This document shows positions 1-6,510 of a stretch of 17,406 nucleotides of DNA, piece by piece. Both the position numbers and the translations under genes were made by a program. Origin of the DNA: Lachnospiraceae bacterium (GTDB lineage: Bacteria > Bacillota > Clostridia > Lachnospirales > Anaerotignaceae); NCBI GenBank assembly GCA_028695945.1, contig JAQVIB010000012.1, positions 1-17,406 on the forward strand, in the 5' to 3' direction. The notes under the pieces are model-generated. The model was not told the origin of the DNA, did no database searches, and saw only the letters and a list, made by a program, of their open reading frames with translations. How positions within the stretch are numbered: the first letter of the stretch is position 1; every line of letters starts with the position of its first letter.

Positions 1-534
1 GTAAGCGATCCTGAAAAAACCTACCATATGGAGTTTGTAAGTTCCTCGTTAAGCTATAGCGAGGATTTAAAAAACCTTATTAATACATTTGGTATGGATG
101 CTAAAATAGTTAAGCGTAAGGAGCACTACATTGTTTACCTAAAAGAGGGTGAACAGATAGTTGACTTGCTTAACATTATGGAGGCACATGTTGCCCTTAT
201 GGAAATGGAAAATGTACGCATTCTTAAAGATATGCGTAATAATGTTAACCGTAAGGTGAATTGTGAAACAGCTAATCTTAATAAAACTATTACTGCATCG
301 GTTAAACAGATGGAGGATATAACCTTTATTAGGGACAAGTTTGGTCTTAGCTATTTACCGAAGCCACTGGAAGAAATGGCAATTGCAAGAATGGATTTTC
401 CAGAGGCAAGCCTTAAGGAACTGGGGCAAATGATGGAGCCGCCTGTTGGCAAGTCTGGGGTGAACCATCGTCTTAGAAAAATAAGCGACATGGCAGAGAT
501 TTTAAGAGAGGATATGGTAACTGATAATGGCTAA
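1..534 (+). CDS. whiA: WhiA, C-terminal part (5' end outside window)
   Basis: Sporulation/cell-division regulator of the WhiA family, conserved in Gram-positive bacteria. The reading frame is open from base 1 (V-S-D-P-E-K-T-Y-H-M...), so this is the last 177 residues of a protein usually about 310-320 long; most of the N-terminal LAGLIDADG-like domain lies outside the window. Near the C-terminus the helix-turn-helix signature LKELGQMMEPPVGKSGVNHR is intact, followed by LRKISDMAE. The next gene starts inside the last codons of this one (8-base overlap), and that neighbour is an HPr/Crh homologue. This matches the widespread Firmicute order rapZ(yvcJ)-yvcK-whiA-crh. In Bacillus, WhiA is linked to cell division; its exact role here is inferred from the family. 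Confidence 0.95.
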   Translation, partial: VSDPEKTYHMEFVSSSLSYSEDLKNLINTFGMDAKIVKRKEHYIVYLKEGEQIVDLLNIMEAHVALMEMENVRILKDMRNNVNRKVNCETANLNKTITASVKQMEDITFIRDKFGLSYLPKPLEEMAIARMDFPEASLKELGQMMEPPVGKSGVNHRLRKISDMAEILREDMVTDNG

Positions 535-769
535 TAAAACGATTACTGTAAAAAAAGCATTGGATACAAGGCAGGCAGCGTTGTTCGTGCAGACAGCAAG
601 TAAATTTAAGAGCAATGTAAAAATTTCTATCGATGAAAAAATGGTTAACGCAAAAAGCCTTATGTGTATTATTTCTTTGGGAATTGCAGAAGGAATTAAT
701 GCAACGATAAGTGCCGATGGTGAGGATGCAGAAATTGCAGTTGATGAAGTGGCTGCGGTTCTTTGCTAA
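527..769 (+). CDS. crh: HPr-family protein, Crh-like (no active-site histidine)
   Basis: An 80-residue protein of the HPr fold, normal length for the family. The region that in HPr reads G-x-H-A-R-P-A is here A-L-D-T-R-Q-A (residues 11-17), so the histidine phosphorylated by PTS enzyme I is replaced by Asp13; the following arginine is kept. The second regulatory site, N-x-K-S-x-M, is kept as NAKSLM with Ser44 in the position of Ser46, the target of HPr kinase/phosphorylase. This pattern (PTS histidine lost, regulatory serine kept) is that of Bacillus Crh, which has Gln there and acts with CcpA in catabolite control rather than in sugar transport. The gene overlaps whiA by 8 bases, as expected for translational coupling. 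Family assignment is firm; the Crh-like role is inferred from residues and gene order. Confidence 0.88.
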   Translation: MANKTITVKKALDTRQAALFVQTASKFKSNVKISIDEKMVNAKSLMCIISLGIAEGINATISADGEDAEIAVDEVAAVLC

Positions 770-796
770 AATTTACACATTAAATTCATAGTCGTT

Positions 797-838
797 AAAA
801 AAATCAACCACAGGTGAGTGTGGTTGATTTTTTATATA
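797..838. terminator. Bidirectional intrinsic terminator
   Basis: A 15-bp perfect stem (798-812 with 819-833) has the GC-containing part TCAACCACA/TGTGGTTGA, a six-base loop, and an A tract on the left that mirrors a T tract on the right. It lies between the crh-like gene and the convergent M23 peptidase gene and can end transcription from both sides. Confidence 0.85.
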
Positions 839-862
839 CATTTACAATTTTTATAATCAAGC

Positions 863-1549
863 TTAATTGCTTAAAGGGTCAATAACTTCGCCATTATAAT
901 GCATTTCATAATGCAAGTGTGGGCCTGTTGAATTGCCCGTATTACCAGAAAGAGCGATGATGTCACCCTGAGTAACAGAATCCCCAACACTAACAGTAAG
1001 TTCAGAATTATGGGCATAAATAGTTTGGTAGCCGTTTCCATGGTCGATTTCAACCATATATCCATAAGAGCTGCTGCGTTTTGATACTATAACAGTACCA
1101 GACCCGGTACAACGTACAGGTGTACCTACACTTACGCCAATATCCACACCTACATGTGGAGAGGAACGACCTACCATATCACCAAATGGTGATGTTATAG
1201 GACCATTTGATGGCATACCCACGGGAATGCTTAAATCCAAAGAGGCAGCTTTCGTTTCAGCTGTATTAACGTCCTCAACAGCAATTTCTGGTTCTTCTGG
1301 TGGAAGTTGAGAAATTATTTCATCCATTTGCTGGTCAAGTTGATTAAGACAATCATAAGCTTCTTTTGAGGGTACGTATATTTTTGTTGTATCATAACGC
1401 ACAGCCGCTACTGGAAGTGGCTGTGAATATACATTTATATTTTTACCTGTTGAAATGAATGCAACAACAAAGGTTGATGCAACAAGAGTATAAAAAGATA
1501 TAAGTTTGCGATTTTGCTTTACTGTTTTTACTATTTTAAAAAATTTCAT
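863..1549 (-). CDS. Membrane-anchored M23 (LytM-type) metallopeptidase
   Basis: 228-residue protein of the M23 peptidase family, zinc enzymes that cut peptide cross-links in peptidoglycan. Residues 1-16 are basic and residues 17-34 form one hydrophobic segment, so it is probably a signal anchor with the rest outside the cell. A variable linker (about 45-105, rich in Pro/Glu) precedes the catalytic domain (about 108-228). All catalytic elements are present: H132-V-G-V-D136 (zinc ligands), YAH180, and H211-L-H213 (H213 zinc ligand, H180 and H211 catalytic histidines in LytM-type enzymes). The closing HLHYE motif is typical. A GGGTGAT sequence precedes the ATG. It follows a membrane-protein gene on the same strand with an 84-base gap. 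Substrate and process (growth, division or sporulation) cannot be told from sequence. Confidence 0.93.
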   Translation of the reverse strand: MKFFKIVKTVKQNRKLISFYTLVASTFVVAFISTGKNINVYSQPLPVAAVRYDTTKIYVPSKEAYDCLNQLDQQMDEIISQLPPEEPEIAVEDVNTAETKAASLDLSIPVGMPSNGPITSPFGDMVGRSSPHVGVDIGVSVGTPVRCTGSGTVIVSKRSSSYGYMVEIDHGNGYQTIYAHNSELTVSVGDSVTQGDIIALSGNTGNSTGPHLHYEMHYNGEVIDPLSN

Positions 1550-1624
1550 TTATTAATCACCCAATATATTATTTAACACTTTAGTAATATTTTATTCACA
1601 TTATTTTAAAAATATACTAAAAAT

Positions 1625-1648
1625 ATCCCAAAGTCAATACTTTGGGAT
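1625..1648 (-). terminator. Probable terminator overlapping the end of the PH-domain gene
   Basis: Stem ATCCCAAAG (1625-1633) pairs with CTTTGGGAT (1640-1648) around a six-base loop. The stop codon of the upstream minus-strand gene lies inside the loop. On the minus strand the hairpin runs into ATTTTTAG, a short T tract. On the plus strand it is also followed by T's. Strength is uncertain, so some read-through into the M23 gene is possible. Confidence 0.5.
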
Positions 1649-2125
1649 GTTTTTTAACGCAATGTTCATATTATTGGTAATTATTTCCACTATTTCTTGG
1701 GCTTCTGCAGTTTTAAAAACTAGATATTGTTCCAAAACCATAATTTCACCACCATAGGTTTTTTCAACATTTTTAATTTTAATAGATAAACGGCTTACTC
1801 CAAACAATTTTTCAAAAATGCCTTGTTTAAGGATTATAGTTTCCATATCACTGTAAAATACCTCAATGTGGTTTTTTCTGCCTGCTGTCATTTTAAAATC
1901 CAACTTTTCATTAGTAATGTTTATTGTTATACTATGCCAAAAATAAAACATACTTACATAACTAATTATGGCAATAGGGATAATCATTTTGGCAAGGTTA
2001 AGGGCAGAGTAGTATTTATTGGGCGATAGCAAAACTGCAATTCCGAAAAATACAAGAAGTGTTACAAGCATTTTTAACATTGATATGAGTATTAGTAAAT
2101 AGTGTGGTTTCAAGGGTCTTGTCAT
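1634..2125 (-). CDS. Small membrane protein with bacterial PH (bPH2/YdbS-like) domain
   Basis: 163 residues with two predicted membrane segments (about 11-33 and 45-63), then a soluble domain of about 95 residues. That domain has the layout of bacterial pleckstrin-homology proteins (DUF304/YdbS type): a beta-rich run and the typical F-x-K-L-F-G-V-x-R-L-x-I-K-I block (104-117), ending in a helix with AQEIVEIITNNM. Family members sit in the cytoplasmic membrane; their ligands are mostly unknown. The start is supported by a GGAGG site 7-8 bases upstream and by a sigma-A-like promoter at 2168-2196. The stop lies inside a hairpin. No specific function can be assigned. The M23 gene downstream on the same strand may be co-expressed. 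Confidence 0.75.
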   Translation of the reverse strand: MTRPLKPHYLLILISMLKMLVTLLVFFGIAVLLSPNKYYSALNLAKMIIPIAIISYVSMFYFWHSITINITNEKLDFKMTAGRKNHIEVFYSDMETIILKQGIFEKLFGVSRLSIKIKNVEKTYGGEIMVLEQYLVFKTAEAQEIVEIITNNMNIALKNIPKY

Positions 2126-2167
2126 AATAGCCTCCGATTTTGCTTTACATAATGCAATGCAATATAT

Positions 2168-2196
2168 ATTCTATCAGCAACGGGTGGTATAGGCAA
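2168..2196 (-). promoter_or_regulatory. Sigma-A-type promoter for the PH-domain gene
   Basis: On the minus strand TTGCCT (2196-2191) is followed after 17 bases by TAGAAT (2173-2168). It lies about 43 bases upstream of the ATG at 2125 and diverges from the mgtE promoter about 30 bases away. Confidence 0.6.
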
Positions 2197-2227
2197 GAAA
2201 AAATATTGTGCTATTTCAATTATTTTG

Positions 2228-2256
2228 TTGACGTAATTTTTTATTCAGACTATACT
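2228..2256 (+). promoter_or_regulatory. Sigma-A promoter of the mgtE leader/operon
   Basis: TTGACG (2228-2233), a 17-base spacer, and TATACT (2251-2256) form a near-consensus sigma-A promoter. Transcription would begin near 2263, giving an untranslated leader of about 265 bases before mgtE1. That is much longer than ribosome binding needs. Confidence 0.8.
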
Positions 2257-2304
2257 GATATATAGAAGTTTTATATTCCAATTTGATTTATGGAGGTGAA
2301 CCTT

Positions 2305-2409
2305 ATGGAAGCAGGCAGTAGTTGCAATGCGGAAGGTGTTCCGTTATGCTATATTTTTAATTTTATAAATGCCGTGGCAGGGGTTCACTTGCATACAGGT
2401 CAAGATTAG
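2305..2409 (+). CDS. Candidate 34-residue leader peptide upstream of mgtE
   Basis: A short ORF begins with ATG at 2305, six bases after a textbook GGAGGTG ribosome binding site (2292-2298), and ends with TAG at 2407-2409. It encodes M-E-A-G-S-S-C-N-A-E-G, then a hydrophobic middle VPLCYIFNFINAVAG, then V-H-L-H-T-G-Q-D. It starts inside the folded leader: the bases between its ribosome site and ATG pair with its own codons 26-28 (the GTGAACC/GGTTCAC helix), and its stop lies in the loop of the next hairpin. It may be a regulatory uORF whose translation sets the fold of the downstream terminator. It is not the acidic/proline-rich MgtL type known from enteric bacteria, and I recognise no homologue. 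The ribosome site is clear; translation and role are inferred. Confidence 0.5.
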   Translation: MEAGSSCNAEGVPLCYIFNFINAVAGVHLHTGQD

Positions 2410-2447
2410 GTTTTTGACCCTTTGTTGGTGCACCGATTTTCTTTGGG

Positions 2448-2501
2448 AATATGTCTGCGGTTTTGTTGCATTAGCAACATTCATGTGGGGCATATTTTTT
2501 T
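2448..2501 (+). terminator. Terminator-like attenuator before mgtE1
   Basis: AATATGTC (2448-2455) can pair with GGCATATT (2489-2496, one G-U), enclosing the apical hairpin TGTTGC-ATTA-GCAACA (2464-2479). Seven T's follow directly (2495-2501). It lies 30 bases before the mgtE1 start and after a strong promoter, the position expected of an attenuator. Its base stem is AT-rich, so its strength is uncertain. Confidence 0.55.
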
Positions 2502-2531
2502 GTGCGTTAATTTAAGAATGGGGTGACAACT

Positions 2532-3881
2532 TTGGAGGATAGAGAATTAATATTTGATGACTGGCTTAAGCTGCTTGATAACGGAAAATTTGCACAGCTT
2601 AAAAAGGAAATTAATGAGCATAATGAGGTAAACATTGCAGCATTTTTTGATGAAATACCTTTAGATAAAAAGCTTTTTGTGTTTCGTTTACTTACAAAGG
2701 ATAATGCAGCGGATGTGTTTTCATTTATGGACTCGGATACTCAAGAGCTCATTGTAAACTCTATTACGGATAATGAGGTTAGGCATATTGTGGATGAGCT
2801 TAGCCTTGACGATGCAGTAGACTTTTTAAGCGAGGTACCTGCAAATTTGGTTACAAGAATATTAAGAAACACTGATGAGGAAAAAAGAAAGCTTATTAAT
2901 CAATTTTTAAATTACCCTGATGACAGTGCTGGAAGCATAATGACAATTGAGTTTGTGCAGTTTAATAAAGAATTAACTGTACAAAAGGCAATGGAACAGC
3001 TTAGAAGAACGGGTATCGATAAAGAAACTATATATTCCTGTTATGTTGTTGATAAAAGACGGGTTCTTGTTGGCATGGTGTCTTTAAGAACATTGATTTT
3101 AGCTGATGATAATGCTAAGGTTAAGGATATAATGGAGGATGACGTAATATTTGTTAGAACTCTTGATGATCAAGAGGATATAGCAAATTTATTTAAGAAA
3201 TATGGGCTTATTGCACTTCCTGTAGTTGACAATGAACTGCGTCTTGTGGGTATTATAACCGTTGACGATATTGTGGATGTTATTGAACAGGAGAATACAG
3301 AGGATATTGAAAAGATGTCTGCCCTCATTCCTTCAGAGGACGAATATCTTAAAACCAGTGTTGTTTCATTGGCAAAAAACAGAGTTGTATGGCTTTTGGT
3401 ACTTATGATTTCTGGTACATTATCAAGTGTTATTATAACTAGCTTTCAAGGCGTTTTAGCATCTTCTGTAATTCTGGCATCTCTTTTTCCTATACTAATG
3501 GGAACAGGCGGAAATGCTGGTTCACAAGCCTCTACGTTAATCATACGTGGTATGGCGGTTGGTGAAATTGAAACCAGTGATATACTTAAGGTAATTTGGA
3601 AGGAATTGCGTGTAGGTATGGTTACAGGTATTGCTCTTGGATTTGTAAACTTTATTAGACTTTTTTTAATTGGCAATGTTCCTGCTAAGTTAAACCTTAC
3701 GGTTTCCTTTAGCATGATGTGTACAGTGATTTTAGCAAAAAGCATTGGGTGTACACTTCCTATCCTTGCAAAAAAACTTAAATTTGACCCTGCAATTATG
3801 GCGGGCCCTCTTATTACAACTGTAGTGGACTGTTTGGCACTGCTTATTTTCTTTACGTCGGTGCAAACATTTGTGTTATAA
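2532..3881 (+). CDS. mgtE: Magnesium transporter/channel MgtE (first paralogue)
   Basis: 449 residues from the chosen TTG start, the normal length. MgtE is a dimeric, Mg2+-gated Mg2+ channel of the cytoplasmic membrane. The order is: superhelical N domain (to about 125), CBS pair (about 130-255, with IMTIEF and DDVIFVRTLDDQEDIANLF), connecting helix, and five membrane helices (about 280-449). The signature T-GGNAGSQAS-TLIIRG is present. So is the acidic residue of the last helix (TVVD433), equivalent to the pore Asp432 of Thermus MgtE. I prefer TTG 2532 because GGGGTGA (2520-2526) lies five bases upstream and the N-terminus then aligns with the second copy; a GTG at 2523 is the alternative. 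Unlike mgtE2, it has Gly (LMGTGGN) where the second copy has Asp. It is preceded by an attenuator-like leader. Confidence 0.93.
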   Translation: MEDRELIFDDWLKLLDNGKFAQLKKEINEHNEVNIAAFFDEIPLDKKLFVFRLLTKDNAADVFSFMDSDTQELIVNSITDNEVRHIVDELSLDDAVDFLSEVPANLVTRILRNTDEEKRKLINQFLNYPDDSAGSIMTIEFVQFNKELTVQKAMEQLRRTGIDKETIYSCYVVDKRRVLVGMVSLRTLILADDNAKVKDIMEDDVIFVRTLDDQEDIANLFKKYGLIALPVVDNELRLVGIITVDDIVDVIEQENTEDIEKMSALIPSEDEYLKTSVVSLAKNRVVWLLVLMISGTLSSVIITSFQGVLASSVILASLFPILMGTGGNAGSQASTLIIRGMAVGEIETSDILKVIWKELRVGMVTGIALGFVNFIRLFLIGNVPAKLNLTVSFSMMCTVILAKSIGCTLPILAKKLKFDPAIMAGPLITTVVDCLALLIFFTSVQTFVL

Positions 3882-3909
3882 GAAACTACAACGTTAGGAG
3901 ATGAGGGGA

Positions 3910-5256
3910 ATGGATACAAGAAAAGAAGTATTTCACCAATGGCTTGAGTTAATTGAAAATGGAGGACTTTCTAAGCTTAAAATAGAGCTTAATGAGGATA
4001 ATCCTGCAAATATAGCAGAATTTTTTGATGAAGTACCTGTGGATAAGCAGTTACTTGTGTTTCGATTGCTTACAAAAGATAATGCGGCAGACACATTTTC
4101 ATTTATGGATTCGGATATGCAGGAGGATATTGTAAATTCTATAACGGACAGCGAGGTAAGGCACATTTTAGACGACCTTAGTCTTGATGATGCGGTTGAC
4201 TTTTTAAGTGAGATACCAGCAAACTTGGTTACAAGGGTACTTAAGAATACAGCCGAGGAAAAAAGAAAAATAATTAATGAATTTTTGAATTACCCTGACG
4301 ATTGTGCAGGAAGCATTATGACAATAGAGTTTGTACAGTTTCATGAGGACACAACTGTACTTAAAGCTATGGAGCAGATTAAAAAAACAGGTGTTAACAA
4401 AGAAACAATATATTCTTGTTATGTTATGGATGCACGACGAGTTCTTGTTGGTATGGTATCTTTGCGTACACTGATTCTATCTGGCGATGATATTAAGATA
4501 AAGGACATTATGGAGGATGACGTAATATTTGTTAGAACCCTTGATGACCAAGAAGATATTGCAAATTTATTTAAGAAATACGGACTTATTGCACTGCCTG
4601 TAGTTGATAACGAGCAACGCCTTGTGGGAATTATAACCGTTGATGACATTGTGGACGTTATTGAGCAGGAAAATACCGAGGATATTGAGAAGATGGCGGC
4701 TCTTATTCCGTCTGAAGATGAGTATCTTAAAACAGGTGTGTTTACCCTTGCAAGAAACAGAATTACTTGGCTTTTAATACTGATGATTTCTGGAACTATT
4801 TCAAGTGCAATTATAAGTGGATATGAGGCTGTTTTGGCGTCATCCATTATTCTTTCATCATTTTTTCCTATTCTTATGGATACAGGAGGAAATGCCGGTT
4901 CACAGTCATCCACACTTATTATTCGTGGTATGGCAGTGGGTGAGATAGATATGAGTGATGTGTTTAAGGTTATTTGGAAAGAAATTAGGGTTGGTCTTTT
5001 AGCTGGTTCGATACTGGGTTTGGTTAATTTTATAAGGCTAATCATACTTAGAACACCACTAAATGTTAATATAACAGTGTCACTTAGCCTTATTATTGCA
5101 GTAGTGGTTTCAAAAAGTATTGGGTGTTTATTGCCAATGGCGGCTAAAAAGCTTAAATTTGACCCTGCTATTATGGCAGGGCCGCTGATTACAACTATTG
5201 TGGATGCAACATCGCTTATTATATTCTTTAATCTGGCAAAGATTTTTGTACTTTAA
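3910..5256 (+). CDS. mgtE: Magnesium transporter/channel MgtE (second, tandem paralogue)
   Basis: 448 residues, same domain order as the preceding gene: N domain, CBS pair, five membrane helices, LMDTGGNAGSQSSTLIIRG signature, and pore acid TIVD432. It starts 28 bases after mgtE1 with no promoter or terminator visible between, so both are probably on one transcript. ATG 3910 lies nine bases after AGGAG (3896-3900) and gives an N-terminus matching mgtE1; an in-frame ATG at 3901 directly abuts that site and is less likely. The two proteins are very similar overall. They are almost identical from KDIMEDD to EDEYLKT (CBS2 and linker) but clearly differ in membrane helices 3-4 and the loop between. 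The copies therefore look like a tandem duplication with diverged pores. The stop overlaps the stop of the convergent gene by four bases. Confidence 0.93.
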   Translation: MDTRKEVFHQWLELIENGGLSKLKIELNEDNPANIAEFFDEVPVDKQLLVFRLLTKDNAADTFSFMDSDMQEDIVNSITDSEVRHILDDLSLDDAVDFLSEIPANLVTRVLKNTAEEKRKIINEFLNYPDDCAGSIMTIEFVQFHEDTTVLKAMEQIKKTGVNKETIYSCYVMDARRVLVGMVSLRTLILSGDDIKIKDIMEDDVIFVRTLDDQEDIANLFKKYGLIALPVVDNEQRLVGIITVDDIVDVIEQENTEDIEKMAALIPSEDEYLKTGVFTLARNRITWLLILMISGTISSAIISGYEAVLASSIILSSFFPILMDTGGNAGSQSSTLIIRGMAVGEIDMSDVFKVIWKEIRVGLLAGSILGLVNFIRLIILRTPLNVNITVSLSLIIAVVVSKSIGCLLPMAAKKLKFDPAIMAGPLITTIVDATSLIIFFNLAKIFVL

Positions 5257-6407
5257 AATTTTGATAATATCTTTAACAGCAGTGGGCGATGAATGTCCAC
5301 TGCTTTTTTTGGACATAGCTCTTGACAGCAAAAGCACCGTATACATTTATCAATGTCTACATAAGGTTTACGGTCTTTCATTGTAATTATTTTTGCAGGG
5401 CAGTTAAGGGCACAGTCACCACAGCCTATACAAATTTTATGTTTAAATACGGGTTTAGGGTGGAGGTTATGCTTTACAAAATCCTCTAAGAATTTTGGAG
5501 GATTGTCGCCCAAAAAATGCATACTGCCAGTTTTTGGTATAACAAAATCATCCTGAATAAAGGTATTTATATCGTCGCCAACTAACTCAATGTTTTCTGT
5601 TGATTTACTGCATAGACCACGTTGAACCATGCGTGCAAGCATAGGCACTTCGTCTGTAGTTACATTTATAATTTTAGATGCCGCCAAATCCAATTCATAG
5701 GGGCTAGGTGAGGCAAGAATAGCACCAATTTGCCGTGGTTCACCACCTGTTGGGCCATGACCCTCCATGCCAACAATTGCATCCATAAAGGATAAAACAG
5801 GGTTTGAGTTAAGGCAAATATCAATAAGGCAGTCGGCAAAGGTTGTTGGGTCTGGGCAGTTAAAGTGATATTCTGCTTTAACGGTGCCTGGTATTGTGCC
5901 AAACATATTTTTAGTTGCACCTGTCATTTTTGTCATACAATGGGATTTTAACTTTGAAACAGAAATTATTTTATCTGCCTTGGTAATAAAATCCGCAATT
6001 GTAAGGTGTTTTAAAATAAGCCCGTTGGGGTTGTCTGCATGGGCTGTTGAGGTGTTATAGTTTAAGGTTGCACCTGTTTGGTTTGCAACATCTTCCATTC
6101 CAGTTACTCTGTATAGGGAACGTAAAAGAATTTCATTAAAAGGCCCTCCTGGACTATCGCCTATAATCACTTTACATCCGTAGTCAATTAATATTTCCGC
6201 TAGTGCATGTACCACTGAAGGGTGGGTCGTTGCAGCCTCATCGGGATTTTTTTTCATAATAAGGTTAACCTTTAAAAGTACGGTTTCGCCTTTATCAATA
6301 TATTTGCTTATGCCACCAAGATTGGTAAAGGATTTCATTACAGTGGTTTTTACTTTTTCATATTCATAGTTGCTACAGCCTAAAACTGAAACTAAAATAA
6401 TAATCAT
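5253..6407 (-). CDS. DUF362 protein with C-terminal two-[4Fe-4S] ferredoxin domain
   Basis: 384 residues. Residues 1 to about 300 match the DUF362 family, with N-terminal V-S-V-L-G-C-S-N-Y-x-Y-E-K-V and internal blocks VLLKVNL, IGDSPGG, ISVSKLKSHCMTKMTGATKN and MDAIVGMEGHGP. The C-terminus is a bacterial-type ferredoxin with two full cluster motifs: C326-x2-C329-x2-C332-x3-C336-P and C355-x2-C358-x2-C361-x3-C365-P (C360 is extra). DUF362 proteins are common in anaerobes and are often labelled iron-sulfur-cluster-binding or ferredoxin-like; the reaction is unknown. The ATG directly follows AAAGGGG with no spacing, so the true start may be one of the ATT codons just downstream. Its last 4 bases overlap mgtE2 tail to tail, and the mgtE2 terminator lies inside its C-terminal codons. 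Confidence 0.88.
   Translation of the reverse strand: MIIILVSVLGCSNYEYEKVKTTVMKSFTNLGGISKYIDKGETVLLKVNLIMKKNPDEAATTHPSVVHALAEILIDYGCKVIIGDSPGGPFNEILLRSLYRVTGMEDVANQTGATLNYNTSTAHADNPNGLILKHLTIADFITKADKIISVSKLKSHCMTKMTGATKNMFGTIPGTVKAEYHFNCPDPTTFADCLIDICLNSNPVLSFMDAIVGMEGHGPTGGEPRQIGAILASPSPYELDLAASKIINVTTDEVPMLARMVQRGLCSKSTENIELVGDDINTFIQDDFVIPKTGSMHFLGDNPPKFLEDFVKHNLHPKPVFKHKICIGCGDCALNCPAKIITMKDRKPYVDIDKCIRCFCCQELCPKKAVDIHRPLLLKILSKF
5278..5310 (+). terminator. Terminator of the mgtE operon, inside the opposite gene
   Basis: AGCAGTGG (5278-5285) pairs with CCACTGCT (5297-5304) around an 11-base loop, followed by a run of seven T's (5304-5310). It lies 22 bases after the mgtE2 stop and within the last codons of the convergent DUF362 gene. 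Confidence 0.85.
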
Positions 6408-6468
6408 CCCCTTTGGTTGTATTTTACCACTAAATGGTGATATTAACTATACGAAAAATATTTTTTTG

Positions 6469-6477
6469 TGATATACT
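6469..6477 (+). promoter_or_regulatory. Extended -10 promoter for pepP
   Basis: TGATATACT fits the extended -10 pattern TGn-TATACT; no good -35 box is seen at 17 bases. The start codon is 33 bases further on, with AAAGGAAG as ribosome site. Confidence 0.5.
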
Positions 6478-6510
6478 GGAAAAAATATAATTAAAGGAAG
6501 TGTAATATAA

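Larger units (their letters stand above)
2290..2522 (+). promoter_or_regulatory. Structured mgtE leader (candidate attenuator, no M-box seen)
   Basis: No long gene occupies 2126-2522. Besides the two promoters, this stretch holds a folded leader. GTGAACC (2296-2302) can pair with GGTTCAC (2382-2388), enclosing the small hairpin CGGAA/TTCCG (2330-2343). GGTCAA/TTGACC (2398-2403 with 2414-2419) spans the stop of a small upstream ORF, and GGTGCACC (2427-2434) is self-complementary. A terminator-like stem with a T run ends at 2501. I could not find the GUUAGGUGAGGCUCC-like 5' core or the GUGCUAAAGCUCU-like 3' core of the M-box (ykoK) Mg2+ riboswitch. The position before two Mg2+ transporter genes makes control by Mg2+ the leading hypothesis. 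Confidence 0.55.

Noticed and set aside
2263..2522. M-box (ykoK) Mg2+ riboswitch before mgtE
   Set aside because: Position and length fit, but the conserved 5' core (GUUAGGUGAGGCUCC-like) and 3' core (GUGCUAAAGCUCU-like) are not present. A covariance-model search would settle it.
3446..3919. 157-codon minus-strand frame inside mgtE1
   Set aside because: Same reasons: complement of conserved membrane-helix codons, with no initiation signal.
3100..4750. Recent gene conversion between the mgtE copies
   Set aside because: Protein identity is very high in the CBS2 region, but synonymous differences are spread through it, so a recent exchange is unlikely.
4419..5045. 208-codon open frame on the minus strand inside mgtE2
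   Set aside because: It is the mirror of a conserved coding region, has no ribosome site and gives a Ser/Ile-rich product without domain features.
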